Shown here piece after piece: positions 8,812 to 17,145 of a stretch of 64,000 nucleotides of DNA. The position numbers and the translations under genes were made by a program. The stretch is from Nocardiopsis alborubida (lineage in GTDB: Bacteria > Actinomycetota > Actinomycetes > Streptosporangiales > Streptosporangiaceae). The DNA lies in NCBI RefSeq assembly GCF_012396365.1, contig NZ_JAAXPG010000026.1, forward strand, positions 1 to 64,000. Reading direction: 5' to 3'. Every line of letters starts with the position of its first letter. The stretch's first letter is position 1. Below the pieces are notes generated by a model. That model ran no database searches, was not told the DNA's origin, and saw only the letters and a list, made by a program, of their open reading frames with translations.

Positions 8812-10212
8812 CTAGCCCCAGGCCAGGGCGGTCAGCTCCGGGTCCTCCAGCGCCGTGCCGATGTCGCGCAGCACCTTGGAACCCAGCTCCCCGTCGACCA
8901 GCCGGTGGTCGAAGGACAGCGACAGGGTCGTCACCTTGCGGATCCTCAACTTGCCCTTGTGCACCCAGGGCATGTCCCGGATCTGCCCGAAGGCGAGGAT
9001 GGCCGCCTCTCCCGGGTTGAGGATCGGGGTGCCCGCGTCCACGCCGAACACGCCGACGTTGGTGATGGTGATGGTGCCGCCGGACATGTCCGCCGGGCTG
9101 GTCTTGCCCGCACGTGCGGTCTCGGTCAGCCGCTTCAGCCCCGCCGCGAGCTCCGGCAGGGTCATGGCGTCGGCGTCCTTGATGTTGGGCACCACCAGGC
9201 CGCGCTCGGTGGCCGCCGCGATCCCCAGGTTCACGTAGTTCTTGACCACGATCTCCTGGTTCTCCTCGTCCCAGGAGGCGTTGACCTCCGGGTGCCGCCG
9301 GACCGCCATGAGCAGGGCCTTGGCGACCAGCAGCAGCGGGGACACCCGCACGTCGGCGAAGTCGGGCCGCTCGCGCAGGCGCGCGACCGCCTTCATCGTC
9401 CTGGTGACGTCCACCTGGAGGAACTCGGTGACGTGCGGAGCGGTGAACGCGCTGCCGACCATCGCCGCGGCCGTGTGCTTGCGCACGCCCTTGACGGGCA
9501 CGCGCCGCTCGCGCGCGGTGCGGTCCGCGGCCGCCGCGGGGGCGGCCTCCACGGCCTGCGCGACCTGCGGGCCCTCCTGGGCCCGGCCGACCGCGGCCCG
9601 GACGTCCTCGCGGGTGACGACGCCGTTCTCCCCCGTGGGGGCGACCGAAGCCAGGTCCACACCGAGGTCCTTGGCCAGCTTGCGCACCGGCGGCTTGGCG
9701 AGCGGGCGGCCCGGTGCCTGGGCCGCCGGGGCCGGAGCCGCCCGAGTCCCGCCCACCGCGGGCGTGTTCGCGGGCGCGGGCTCGCTGATCCGCGGCACGG
9801 GCGGCGACACCGGCGCCGAGGGGCCCGGGCGGCGGCGCGGGCGGCGCTGGGTGGAGGCCGCCTTCTCGCCGTAGCCGACCAGCGGCTTCTCCCGCTCCTC
9901 GGAGCCGGTCTCCGCGGCGGCCTCGCCGGAGGAGCCGCCGGAGCCGTCGTCCACGGTGATGATCACCGCGCCGACCTCCACGGTCTGGCCCTCCTCGGCC
10001 AGCAGCTCGCGCACGGTCCCCGCGAACGGGCTGGGGAGCTCGACGACCGCCTTGGCGGTCTCGATCTCGCAGATCATCTGGTTGACCCCGACCTCGTCAC
10101 CCGGCTTGACGTACCAGGTGAGGAGTTCGGCCTCGACCAGGCCCTCTCCGACGTCGGGCAGCCTGAACGACTGCACTCCGCCGACGGCGGGTTCGTTCTT
10201 GGAAATCGCCAT
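8812..10212 (-). CDS. 2-oxoacid dehydrogenase E2 (dihydrolipoamide acyltransferase)
   Basis: The 466-residue protein has the full E2 layout. The N-terminal lipoyl domain (~15-90) has the lipoylation site ETAKAVV at Lys54. An Ala/Pro-rich linker follows, then the peripheral-subunit-binding domain (~180-215, KPPVRKLAKDLGVDL) and the C-terminal acyltransferase domain, with the catalytic His in the DHRLVDG motif near the C-terminus. It transfers the acyl group made by E1 to CoA. The gene ends a tight minus-strand operon E1alpha-E1beta-E2. Actinobacteria generally use homodimeric AceE for pyruvate, so an alpha2beta2 E1 with a dedicated E2 is more likely a branched-chain 2-oxoacid dehydrogenase. 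It is often annotated as pyruvate dehydrogenase. Confidence 0.93.
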   Translation of the reverse strand: MAISKNEPAVGGVQSFRLPDVGEGLVEAELLTWYVKPGDEVGVNQMICEIETAKAVVELPSPFAGTVRELLAEEGQTVEVGAVIITVDDGSGGSSGEAAAETGSEEREKPLVGYGEKAASTQRRPRRRPGPSAPVSPPVPRISEPAPANTPAVGGTRAAPAPAAQAPGRPLAKPPVRKLAKDLGVDLASVAPTGENGVVTREDVRAAVGRAQEGPQVAQAVEAAPAAAADRTARERRVPVKGVRKHTAAAMVGSAFTAPHVTEFLQVDVTRTMKAVARLRERPDFADVRVSPLLLVAKALLMAVRRHPEVNASWDEENQEIVVKNYVNLGIAAATERGLVVPNIKDADAMTLPELAAGLKRLTETARAGKTSPADMSGGTITITNVGVFGVDAGTPILNPGEAAILAFGQIRDMPWVHKGKLRIRKVTTLSLSFDHRLVDGELGSKVLRDIGTALEDPELTALAWG

Positions 10213-10233
10213 GTCCTTCGGTTTCCCCGATCC

Positions 10234-11214
10234 CTAGTACGCGAAAGCCCGGTCGACCCCGTCCAGAACCCGGTCCAGGTCCGGCAGGTAGTGCTCCTCC
10301 AGCCGGGACTGCGGGTAGGGGGTGTCGAACGCGGCCACACGGATGACCGGCGACTCCAGGTGGTAGAAGCACTCCTCGGTGACCCGGGCGGCGATCTCCG
10401 CGCCGGGACCGCCGGAGAGGGGCGCCTCGTGGGCGACGACCAGGCGCCCCGTCCTCTTCACCGAGGCGAACAGGGTCGGGTAGTCCACGGGGGACAGTGA
10501 CCGCAGGTCGACGACCTCCACGGAGTGGTCGGTGTCGGCCTCGGCGGCCTGGAGGGCCGTCTTGACCATGGGCCCGTACGCCAGGAGGGTCACGTCCGTG
10601 CCGGGGCGGACCACGCGGGCGGCCCCCATGGGGGCGGCCTCGGCGATGGACGCGTCGGTGTCGACCTCGGCCTTCTCGTAGTAGCGCCGCTTGGGCTCCA
10701 GGAAGATCACCGGGTCGTCGGAGCGCACCGCCTGCTGGATCATCCAGTAGGCGTCCTCGGGGTTGGCGACCGACACCACGCGCAGCCCGGCGGTGTGGGT
10801 GAAGTAGGCCTCCGGGGACTCGCTGTGGTGCTCGACCGCGCCGATGCCGCCGCCGTAGGGGATGCGCATGACCACGGGCATGCTGAGCGTGCCCGCCGAG
10901 CGGCGCCGCATCTTGGCCAGCTGGGTGAAGGTCTGGTTCGCGGCCGGGAAGAAGAAGCCGTCGAACTGGATCTCCACCACGGGGCGGTAGCCGCGCATGG
11001 CCATGCCGATCGCGGTGCCGACGATGCCGGACTCGGCGAGGGGGGTGTCGATGACCCGGTCGGCGCCGAAGTCCTTGTGCAGGCCGTCGGTGACCCGGAA
11101 GACGCCGCCGAGCCTGCCGACGTCCTCGCCCATGACGAGGACCTTGGGGTCGTGCTCCATGGCGGCGCGCAGGCCGGCGTTGATGGCCTTGCCGATGGTG
11201 AGGTTGGTTCCCAT
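10234..11214 (-). CDS. 2-oxoacid dehydrogenase E1 beta subunit
   Basis: The protein has 326 residues, standard for E1 beta. It starts MGTNLTIGKAINAGLRAAME and contains the family signatures VLVMGEDVGRLGGVFRVTDGL, DTPLAESGIVGTAIGMAMRG and RIPYGGGIGAVEHHSESPEA. It completes the thiamine diphosphate site with E1 alpha. Spacing to E1 alpha is 3 nt and to E2 is 21 nt, so the three genes form one transcription unit. Confidence 0.94.
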   Translation of the reverse strand: MGTNLTIGKAINAGLRAAMEHDPKVLVMGEDVGRLGGVFRVTDGLHKDFGADRVIDTPLAESGIVGTAIGMAMRGYRPVVEIQFDGFFFPAANQTFTQLAKMRRRSAGTLSMPVVMRIPYGGGIGAVEHHSESPEAYFTHTAGLRVVSVANPEDAYWMIQQAVRSDDPVIFLEPKRRYYEKAEVDTDASIAEAAPMGAARVVRPGTDVTLLAYGPMVKTALQAAEADTDHSVEVVDLRSLSPVDYPTLFASVKRTGRLVVAHEAPLSGGPGAEIAARVTEECFYHLESPVIRVAAFDTPYPQSRLEEHYLPDLDRVLDGVDRAFAY

Positions 11215-11217
11215 GGC

Positions 11218-12333
11218 CTAGCGGCCCCCTTCCGCGCCCGCGCCCTCGAAGGAGGCCAGGTAGTCGGCGAACTCGGACCGCTGGTGGTCGATGTGGACGT
11301 TGGGCTCGGCGTAGACCTCGTGGAAGATGTCGAGGGGCTCGGGGTCGGGCAGGGAGCGGCACTCGGTGCGCACCTGCTCGCCCAGCCGGTCCGCCTCGGC
11401 GTCCACGGACGCGAAGAACTCCTCGTCGGCGTGGCCGCCCCGCTCCAGGTAGCGGCGGACCCGCAGGATCGGGTCCTTGGCCTTCCACTCGTCGAGCTCG
11501 GCCGACGCGCGGTAGCGGGTGGGGTCGTCGTTGGTGGTGTGGGCGCCCATCCGGTAGGTGAACGCCTCCACGAGCGTGGGGCCGTTGCCCTCGCGGGCGT
11601 TGGTCAGGGCGGCGCGGGTCACGGCCAGGCAGGCCAGGACGTCGTTGCCGTCCACGCGCAGGCCGGGGAAGCCGAACCCGGCGGCGCGCCGGTAGATGGG
11701 CACGCGGGCCTGGCGCTCCAGCGGCTCGGAGATCGCCCACTGGTTGTTCTGGCAGAAGAAGACCACCGGGGCGTTGTTGACCGAGGCGAAGTTGAACGCC
11801 TCGTTGGTGTCGCCCTGGCTGGTGGCCCCGTCGCCGAAGTAGGAGATGACGGCGGTGCCGTCCTCGCCGACGGCGCCGTCGCGCTGGACGCCCATGGCGT
11901 AGCCGGTGGCGTGCAGGGCCTGGCTGCCGATGACGATCGTGTACAGGTGGAAGCCGTGCTCGTGGGGGTCCCAGCCCCCGTTGGTGACGCCGCGGAACAT
12001 GCCGAGCAGCTCCCGGGGCTCGATGCCCCGGCACCAGGCGACGCCGTGCTCGCGGTAGGAGGGGAACGCCATGTCGTTCGCGCGCAGCGCGCGTGCGGAG
12101 CCGATCTGCGCGGCCTCCTGGCCCAGCAGCGAGGCCCACAGGCCCAGCTCGCCCTGGCGCTGGAGGGAGACCGCCTCGCTGTCGACCCGGCGCACCAGGA
12201 CCAGGTCTCTGTACAGGGCGCGGATCTCCTCCGCGCTGATGTCCAGGGGGTAGTCGGGGTGCCCCGTCAGCTCCCCTTCCGGTGTCAGGAGCTGGATCAG
12301 CTCCGGTTCCTCGTGCACGGTCGTGTCCGACAC
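11218..12333 (-). CDS. 2-oxoacid dehydrogenase E1 alpha subunit
   Basis: The protein has 371 residues. The thiamine diphosphate motif begins GDGATSQGDTNEAFNF and ends with the family-typical CQNNQWAIS segment. The phosphorylation-loop region includes YRMGAHTTNDDPTRY. It decarboxylates a 2-oxoacid and passes the acyl group to lipoyl-E2. It is the first gene of the operon. Product lines such as pyruvate or branched-chain 2-oxoacid cannot be settled from the sequence; a branched-chain role (precursors for iso/anteiso fatty acids) is favoured because of the alpha/beta architecture in an actinomycete. Confidence 0.93.
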   Translation of the reverse strand: MSDTTVHEEPELIQLLTPEGELTGHPDYPLDISAEEIRALYRDLVLVRRVDSEAVSLQRQGELGLWASLLGQEAAQIGSARALRANDMAFPSYREHGVAWCRGIEPRELLGMFRGVTNGGWDPHEHGFHLYTIVIGSQALHATGYAMGVQRDGAVGEDGTAVISYFGDGATSQGDTNEAFNFASVNNAPVVFFCQNNQWAISEPLERQARVPIYRRAAGFGFPGLRVDGNDVLACLAVTRAALTNAREGNGPTLVEAFTYRMGAHTTNDDPTRYRASAELDEWKAKDPILRVRRYLERGGHADEEFFASVDAEADRLGEQVRTECRSLPDPEPLDIFHEVYAEPNVHIDHQRSEFADYLASFEGAGAEGGR

Positions 12334-12793
12334 GTTGCTCCCTCGGGTTCTCGGGGCCGAATTCGCGTGGGTGAACGCTGATCGGCCGAATCACGGTCCT
12401 CGTCCCACCCGGGGTGGTGGGCGGGAGTCGGACAGCCCTCTCCATATCGTGACAGACCTCACCATGGAGAGCGCAAGCCCTCAGCGCCACCTTTTCAGCT
12501 GCGCGCCCCATGATCCCCGATCGCCCACCAGGGCGATTACCAGGGCTTCCTAGCACTTACAAGGGCTCCCCACGACTTTTCGAGCACGCGGCCGCGACAC
12601 GCCGGGCACCGGCCGCCCCGGACGCGGAGGAACCGCGCACCCGGCTCTCCGGCACCGGCGAGGAGTCGTCGGTCCGCGGCCCCTCCGGACACGCCCTCAT
12701 GACATCCGTCATGCGACGAACGCTGTGGAACGCGGAGGAACCAGGTGACCAGTGGTACTACTGTGCGCCATCCGCCGAAACTAGGTTCAGAAC
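12334..12793. promoter_or_regulatory. Divergent promoter region between the E1 operon and the CPBP gene
   Basis: These 460 bases hold no credible gene. Near the E1 side, ATCGCCC-ACCA-GGGCGAT (12520-12537) is a perfect 7-bp dyad that could be an operator. Near the CPBP side there is the ATGACANNCGTCATGC palindrome listed separately. The middle has no clear structure. Confidence 0.55.
12699..12714. promoter_or_regulatory. Operator-like palindrome ATGACA-TC-CGTCATGC, copy 1
   Basis: The core is a dyad CATGAC-ATCC-GTCATG. It lies 79 nt before the CPBP protease start. The same 16-mer, differing only at three central positions, occurs 81 nt before the DedA-type gene at 61492. The matching position suggests binding by one regulator. 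Confidence 0.55.
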
Positions 12794-13831
12794 ATGGACC
12801 GCGACGACGAACACCCCTCCCCCCAGCCGACCCTCACGGCTCCCCCGGCCCCGGACGCGGGACCCGGGTACCCGCCGCCCGAGACCAGGCGGCGGCGCGG
12901 CCCCCGTCCGGTCCCGCCGGGTGTGCCCTACCACCGCGTCCTCGCCCACGAGAAGCGCCGCGTCTGGCGCGGCATCGCCGCCCTCGTCCTCTTCGTCGGC
13001 GGGATGCTGGTCTTCTCATTCGCCGTCGGGCTCCTCGGCGCGTTCGTCGACCTGGCGCTCGGCCGCTCCAGCGTGATGCTGGGCGGCGACGAGTTCACTC
13101 CCATCGCCCAGGCCTCCGCCCTGCTCGGGCTCGCCCTGCTACTGCCGTGGAGCATGCTCATCCAACGGTGGCTCTACGGAGTGAAGGGCGCCTCGCTGCA
13201 TTCGGTCCGGTCCCTCTTCCGAGCCGACGTGTTCGGACGAACCCTCCTGGTGATCCTGCCCGTCTGGACGGTCTACCTGGCCCTCTTCTCCGCCTTCACG
13301 CCCTACCCCGAAAGCTCCTGGCTGTTCGCCGACCTCATCGCCATGTTCGCCGTCATCCTGCTGCTGGCGCCGTTGCAGTCGGCCGGTGAGGAGTACGGTT
13401 TCCGCGGGCTCGTCTTCCGCGTCGCCGCGAGCTGGGGCCGTGGCGCGCGCACCAGCCTCGTTCTCGGCGTGGTCGTGTCGAGCCTGCTGTTCATGGTGGC
13501 GCACCTGGCGTTCGACCCGTGGCTCAACCTGTACTACTTCACGATGGGCGTCACCCTCGCCCTCATCACGTGGCGCACGGGTGGCCTGGAGATCGCCGTG
13601 GTCATCCACGCGGTCAACAACACGCTCGCCTTCCTCATCACCACCATCACGCACACCGACATCATGGAGGGGATGGACCGGTCGGCGGGCGCCGCGTCGC
13701 CCGTCATGCTCGTGCCCTGCGTCCTCCTCGTCGCTGTCACGGCCGTGGTGTGGCTGCGCACGCGAAGGACGGGACCGGAGACGACCCCTGTGGGGACGGC
13801 CCCGATCCCGGCGGCGGAACGGAACGCGTGA
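12794..13831 (+). CDS. CPBP-family intramembrane metalloprotease (CAAX protease-like)
   Basis: The 345-residue protein has a hydrophilic Pro-rich N-terminus (~55 residues) followed by about eight membrane segments. The CPBP motifs are present: EEYGFRGLVFR (EExxxR) at ~197-207, a following HLAFD (conserved His) and HAVNN (second His motif) near 270. These residues form the intramembrane active site in the Rce1/CPBP superfamily. Substrates of bacterial members are mostly unknown; many are immunity or stress proteins. The gene stands alone, and a palindromic operator-like element lies in its promoter region. Confidence 0.88.
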   Translation: MDRDDEHPSPQPTLTAPPAPDAGPGYPPPETRRRRGPRPVPPGVPYHRVLAHEKRRVWRGIAALVLFVGGMLVFSFAVGLLGAFVDLALGRSSVMLGGDEFTPIAQASALLGLALLLPWSMLIQRWLYGVKGASLHSVRSLFRADVFGRTLLVILPVWTVYLALFSAFTPYPESSWLFADLIAMFAVILLLAPLQSAGEEYGFRGLVFRVAASWGRGARTSLVLGVVVSSLLFMVAHLAFDPWLNLYYFTMGVTLALITWRTGGLEIAVVIHAVNNTLAFLITTITHTDIMEGMDRSAGAASPVMLVPCVLLVAVTAVVWLRTRRTGPETTPVGTAPIPAAERNA

Positions 13832-14169
13832 TCGGTCGAACCGGGAAAGAGCGCCGGACCCAGGGAGCACCCCCCTTTTCCGGGCACGGGGGAGGCCACC
13901 GGCGGCGACTCCGGGGCATCACCGGTGTGGTTCGCGTGGGAAACGTGGTCGGTCCGCCCGGACATCGGGACCCGGGGCCTCGGAGACCCTCCGCGCCATG
14001 GGCTTCGGGCGGTTTCCGCACCGGGTGGACCGGAACCGGCCCCGGCGGGCAGGGCCCCTCCGGTCATCGGACGATTTCGGGGACAGGGGCGGCGCGGCCC
14101 GGACCGGGCCACGGGGGCGGTCCTGGGCACGGGCGCGTACGACGGGGTTCCGGCCCGTCGGCGGGGGTC
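13832..14169. other. Convergent intergenic gap; no rsrA present
   Basis: The CPBP gene and sigR converge on these 338 bases. No frame encodes a zinc anti-sigma factor: I see no HxxxCxxC motif on the minus strand, where rsrA would normally follow sigR. No strong terminator with a T-tract was seen. Confidence 0.6.
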
Positions 14170-14787
14170 CTATCCGGCGCTGGGGACGCGCACCCCGCGG
14201 TCGCGGGCGTAGTCGGCGAGCATCTCGCGGAGCTGGCGGCGGGCGCGGTGCAGTCGGGACATCACCGTCCCCAGGGGCGTCCCCATGCGCTCGGCCACCT
14301 CCTTGTAGGCGTAGCCCTCGATGTCGACGAGGTAGATGACCTCCTGGAACTCCTCGGGCAGGCGGGCGAGCGCCTGCTTGATGTCGGAGTCGGGCAGGTG
14401 GTCCAGGACCTCGTTCTCGGCCGACCTCATGCCGGACGACGTGTGCGCCTCGGCGGCGGCGAGCTGCCAGTCCTTGATCTCGTCGGTGGTCTCCTGGCGC
14501 GGTTCGCGCTGCTTCTTGCGGTAGCTGTTGATGAAGGTGTTGGTCAGGATCCGGTAAAGCCAGGCTCGCAGGTTCGTACCCGCACGGAACTGGTGGAAAT
14601 TCGCGAAGGCCTTGGCGAAGGTCTCCTGAACGAGATCCTCCGCGTCGGCGGGGTTGCGGGTCATCCGCAGGGCCGTGGGGTAGAGCTGGTCGGCGAACGG
14701 TGTCACCGCGGTGGCGAAGTCCAGCGTCTGCTCCCCGTCGCGGGTCCCACCGGTCGTGGAGGCCTGGTCCATTTCGATAGTCGTCAA
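14170..14787 (-). CDS. sigR: ECF sigma factor of the SigR/SigH (thiol-oxidative stress) group
   Basis: The 205-residue protein has sigma region 2 with LTFADQLYPTALRMTRNPADAEDLVQ-type sequence, then the characteristic RAWLYRILTNTFINSYRKKQRE, and region 4 with LPEEFQEVIYLVDIEGYAYKE and GTPLGTVMSRLHRARRQLR. These match Streptomyces SigR and mycobacterial SigH, which turn on thioredoxin, mycothiol and proteolysis genes under disulfide stress. The family is normally held by the anti-sigma factor RsrA encoded directly downstream. Here no rsrA follows, so control must lie elsewhere or be lost. I could not find a clear GGAAT-N18-GTT autoregulatory promoter. Confidence 0.92.
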   Translation of the reverse strand: MTTIEMDQASTTGGTRDGEQTLDFATAVTPFADQLYPTALRMTRNPADAEDLVQETFAKAFANFHQFRAGTNLRAWLYRILTNTFINSYRKKQREPRQETTDEIKDWQLAAAEAHTSSGMRSAENEVLDHLPDSDIKQALARLPEEFQEVIYLVDIEGYAYKEVAERMGTPLGTVMSRLHRARRQLREMLADYARDRGVRVPSAG

Positions 14788-15068
14788 GATTCCCCCTCAG
14801 GACGACCGGACGGTCACTTCCACTGTGTAAGACGCCGCCGCATGCCTCCAATGATGACATCAATCCACGTGATACGAGTCACGGGACCCCCGAAACAGTC
14901 CCCGGCACCCTTCAACGTGAGGTAAAGGCCCGGCGCGCCTCCTGGTCAGGATGCCTACCCGTTTGCGCGTGCCGTACGCTTGCGTCGTCCCCCTCCCCGC
15001 CTCTCCGGGGAGGCGGCCCGCCCGCCGCAGGCACGTGCGGCACACCCCTTTTCCTTGTGGAGGACCCT

Positions 15069-15314
15069 GTGGCCCGCGTCGTTGTTGACGTCATGCTCAA
15101 GCCCGAGATCCTGGACCCCCAGGGCCAGGCCATCGCCGGGGCCTGCTCCCGGCTGGGCTTCGAGGGGATCGAGCAGGTCCGCCAGGGCAAGCGCTTCGAG
15201 GTCGAGGTGGAGGGCTCGGTGGACGAGGCCAAGCTCGCCGACGTCCGCCGCCTGGCCGAGACCCTCCTCGCCAACACCGTCATCGAGGAGTACAGCGTGC
15301 GCGTGGAGGACTGA
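15069..15314 (+). CDS. purS: Phosphoribosylformylglycinamidine synthase subunit PurS
   Basis: The 81-residue protein has the PurS pattern: VARVVVDVMLKPEILDPQGQA, GFEGIEQVRQGKRFEVEVEG and NTVIEEYSVRVED. PurS bridges PurQ and PurL in the FGAM synthase complex (fourth step of purine synthesis). GTG is chosen as the start because GGAGG lies 5 nt upstream; the longer ATG frame would begin inside that ribosome site. The leader has a G/C hairpin at 14997-15016. Unlike in most actinobacteria, purQ does not follow directly: a strong terminator and an unrelated regulator gene lie between. Confidence 0.94.
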   Translation: MARVVVDVMLKPEILDPQGQAIAGACSRLGFEGIEQVRQGKRFEVEVEGSVDEAKLADVRRLAETLLANTVIEEYSVRVED

Positions 15315-15443
15315 CCCCGCACGTGTGATCCGGAACACTCCTCGTGCCGTGCCGCCCCCCGAAGTCCGCCATCGCGGGAAACCCGCGGAAAATCCGTGAG
15401 AATTCGCCCGCACGGTGTCCGACGTGCCCGAAGTGCCGGATAA

Positions 15444-15478
15444 GAACAGCCGTGTCCCCGCCGGGGACACGGCTGTTC
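15444..15478 (+). terminator. Strong intrinsic terminator after purS
   Basis: A perfect 16-bp stem (GAACAGCCGTGTCCCC and its complement) with a 3-nt loop is followed by GTTTTA. This is the best rho-independent terminator in the window. It should separate purS transcription from the downstream genes. Confidence 0.85.
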
Positions 15479-15556
15479 GTTTTACTCCGCCCACCCTCGG
15501 GGAAGGTTCCTAACATGCCGGGATGAACACGACAACGGAGTACGAGAGGTGTACGA

Positions 15557-16036
15557 ATGGACGCCGATTTCTCGATCTCCCTCCCCAGGCAGGCGTACAC
15601 GGTCGCCGTCGCTCGCGATGTTCTGGGCACTCTCCTCGTTCGCGCTGGGGTGTGCGGGGACTGCGTCGACGACATCCTCCTGGCCGTCTCCGAGGCCTGT
15701 GCCAACGCGATCGACCACGGCGGGCCCGCCCGCGACTACAGGGTCGAGGCGGAGATGGGCGGGCGATGGTGTGAACTGCGGATATCCCATACCGGGAGAG
15801 CGCCCGATCCCGTGGCGCTCGCCGAGCGGTTCACCACCGACCGCACGCCCCTCCCCGGTCTGGACGCAGAATCGGGCAGGGGCATTCTGTTGATGCGCTA
15901 CCTCATGGACGAGGTCGCCTTCGAGGGGGAGCCAAGGACGACGGTCCTGCTGCGCAAGCGGCTCACGGCGTGCGACGAGCCGCCGGAGGCGGACGCCGCC
16001 GAGCAGGTACCGGCCCAGCGCTACGCCCTGATGTGA
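15557..16036 (+). CDS. RsbW-like ATP-binding regulator (HATPase_c_2)
   Basis: The 159-residue protein is a single GHKL ATPase domain. The N-box is SEACANAIDH (Glu46 to His54) and the later ATP-lid motif is ESGRGILLMRYLMDEV. There is no sensor or dimerisation domain, so it belongs to the RsbW/SpoIIAB-type anti-sigma or regulatory kinases that are very numerous in actinomycetes. Its partner is not encoded nearby. It sits between purS and purQ, which is unusual. The C-terminal ~20 residues are a low-complexity tail. Confidence 0.85.
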   Translation: MDADFSISLPRQAYTVAVARDVLGTLLVRAGVCGDCVDDILLAVSEACANAIDHGGPARDYRVEAEMGGRWCELRISHTGRAPDPVALAERFTTDRTPLPGLDAESGRGILLMRYLMDEVAFEGEPRTTVLLRKRLTACDEPPEADAAEQVPAQRYALM

Positions 16037-16421
16037 GCCGGCCGAGCCGCTTGTCCCCCGGCCCCGGGACGCGGCGGCCCGCGGCGAGGGCCGCGACCGC
16101 GCCGACGACGCGCGGCCCCCGGCGCCGCGCCGCGAACGCGGACCACCCCCGTGACGCACACCACAGGAGGCTTCCTGCGCCACCGGTCCCGCCTGTGGAA
16201 TGCCACACGGAGACGCGGTACGCGACCGCGGGAGCTTGGAGCTTCATCCAAGCGAAGGGCCTCCGAGGGGATCCGCTGTCGTACCCGACCACAGGTGAGC
16301 GGGTACGCTGCCAAGTGCGGACGCACCGTCCCCAGTGACGGGGCCAGGCAACGGCGTCTCCTCGCCGTACGCTCCCCGTGCACGCGGGGACGGACTCGAC
16401 CCGATCTCTCGGAGTGTGCTC
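16037..16421 (+). other. purQ leader / intergenic region with small dyads
   Basis: No gene is supported in these 385 bases. Three dyads are visible: GCGGCCC / GGGCCGC (16074-16094), perhaps a terminator for the ATPase gene; TGTGG-AATG-CCACA (16194-16207); and GCTTGGA-GCTTCA-TCCAAGC (16234-16253). No known purine riboswitch core was recognised. The purQ promoter must lie here because of the terminator after purS. Confidence 0.45.
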
Positions 16422-17117
16422 ATGACAGCCCGTGTGGGCGTCGTCACCTTCCCCGGCTCCCTCGACGACAAGGACGCCGCGCGCGCGGTCGCGCTGGCGG
16501 GCGCCGAACCCGTCCCGCTCTGGCACGCGGACGCCGACCTCAGGGGCGTCGACGCCGTGGTCCTGCCCGGCGGCTTCTCCTACGGCGACTACCTGCGCTG
16601 CGGCGCCATCGCCCGGTTCGCCCCCCTGATGTCGGAGCTCGTCCCGGCCGCCCGCTCGGGCGCGCTGCCGGTCCTGGGCATCTGCAACGGCTTCCAGATC
16701 CTGTGCGAGAGCCACCTGCTCCCCGGCGCCCTGACCCGCAACTCCTCGCTGCGGTTCGTCAACCGCGACCAGGTGCTGCGCGTGGAGAACACCGGCACCG
16801 CGTGGACCAGCGCCTACACCGAGGGCCAGGAGGTCCTGGTGGTGCTCAAGAGCGGTGAGGGCAGCTACGTCGCCGACGAGCACACCCTGGACGAGCTGGA
16901 GGCCACCGGCCGCGTGGTGGTCCGCTACGTCGGCGGCAATCCCAACGGCTCCCGCCGCGACATCGCCGGGATCACCAACGAGCACGGGAACGTCGTCGGC
17001 CTCATGCCGCACCCCGAGCACGCCGTCGAACTGCTCACCGGCCCCTCCGACGAGGGCCTGGGCTTCTTCTCCTCGATCCTCGCCCACCTGGCCGCCGGTT
17101 CGCCGGTGAACGCCTGA
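16422..17117 (+). CDS. purQ: Phosphoribosylformylglycinamidine synthase subunit PurQ (glutaminase)
   Basis: The 231-residue protein is a class I glutamine amidotransferase. It starts MTARVGVVTFPGSLDDKDAA, has the oxyanion segment VLPGGFSYGDYLRCG, the nucleophile Cys88 in GICNGFQ, and the C-terminal HPEHAVE with the catalytic His-x-Glu. It supplies ammonia to PurL. The start is preceded only by a weak GGAGTG. One small membrane-protein gene separates it from purL. Confidence 0.96.
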   Translation: MTARVGVVTFPGSLDDKDAARAVALAGAEPVPLWHADADLRGVDAVVLPGGFSYGDYLRCGAIARFAPLMSELVPAARSGALPVLGICNGFQILCESHLLPGALTRNSSLRFVNRDQVLRVENTGTAWTSAYTEGQEVLVVLKSGEGSYVADEHTLDELEATGRVVVRYVGGNPNGSRRDIAGITNEHGNVVGLMPHPEHAVELLTGPSDEGLGFFSSILAHLAAGSPVNA

Positions 17118-17145
17118 GCCGCATCCCGAACTGGAGGGTTGGCCG

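Noticed and set aside
10097..12556. 819-codon minus-strand frame across E1 and E2
   Set aside because: It overlaps three clearly identified enzymes in another frame and consists of Arg/Pro/Gly-rich sequence.
16021..16383. Possible 120-codon minus-strand gene before purQ
   Set aside because: Arg/Pro-rich translation, no ribosome site, no motif; the region behaves as leader sequence.
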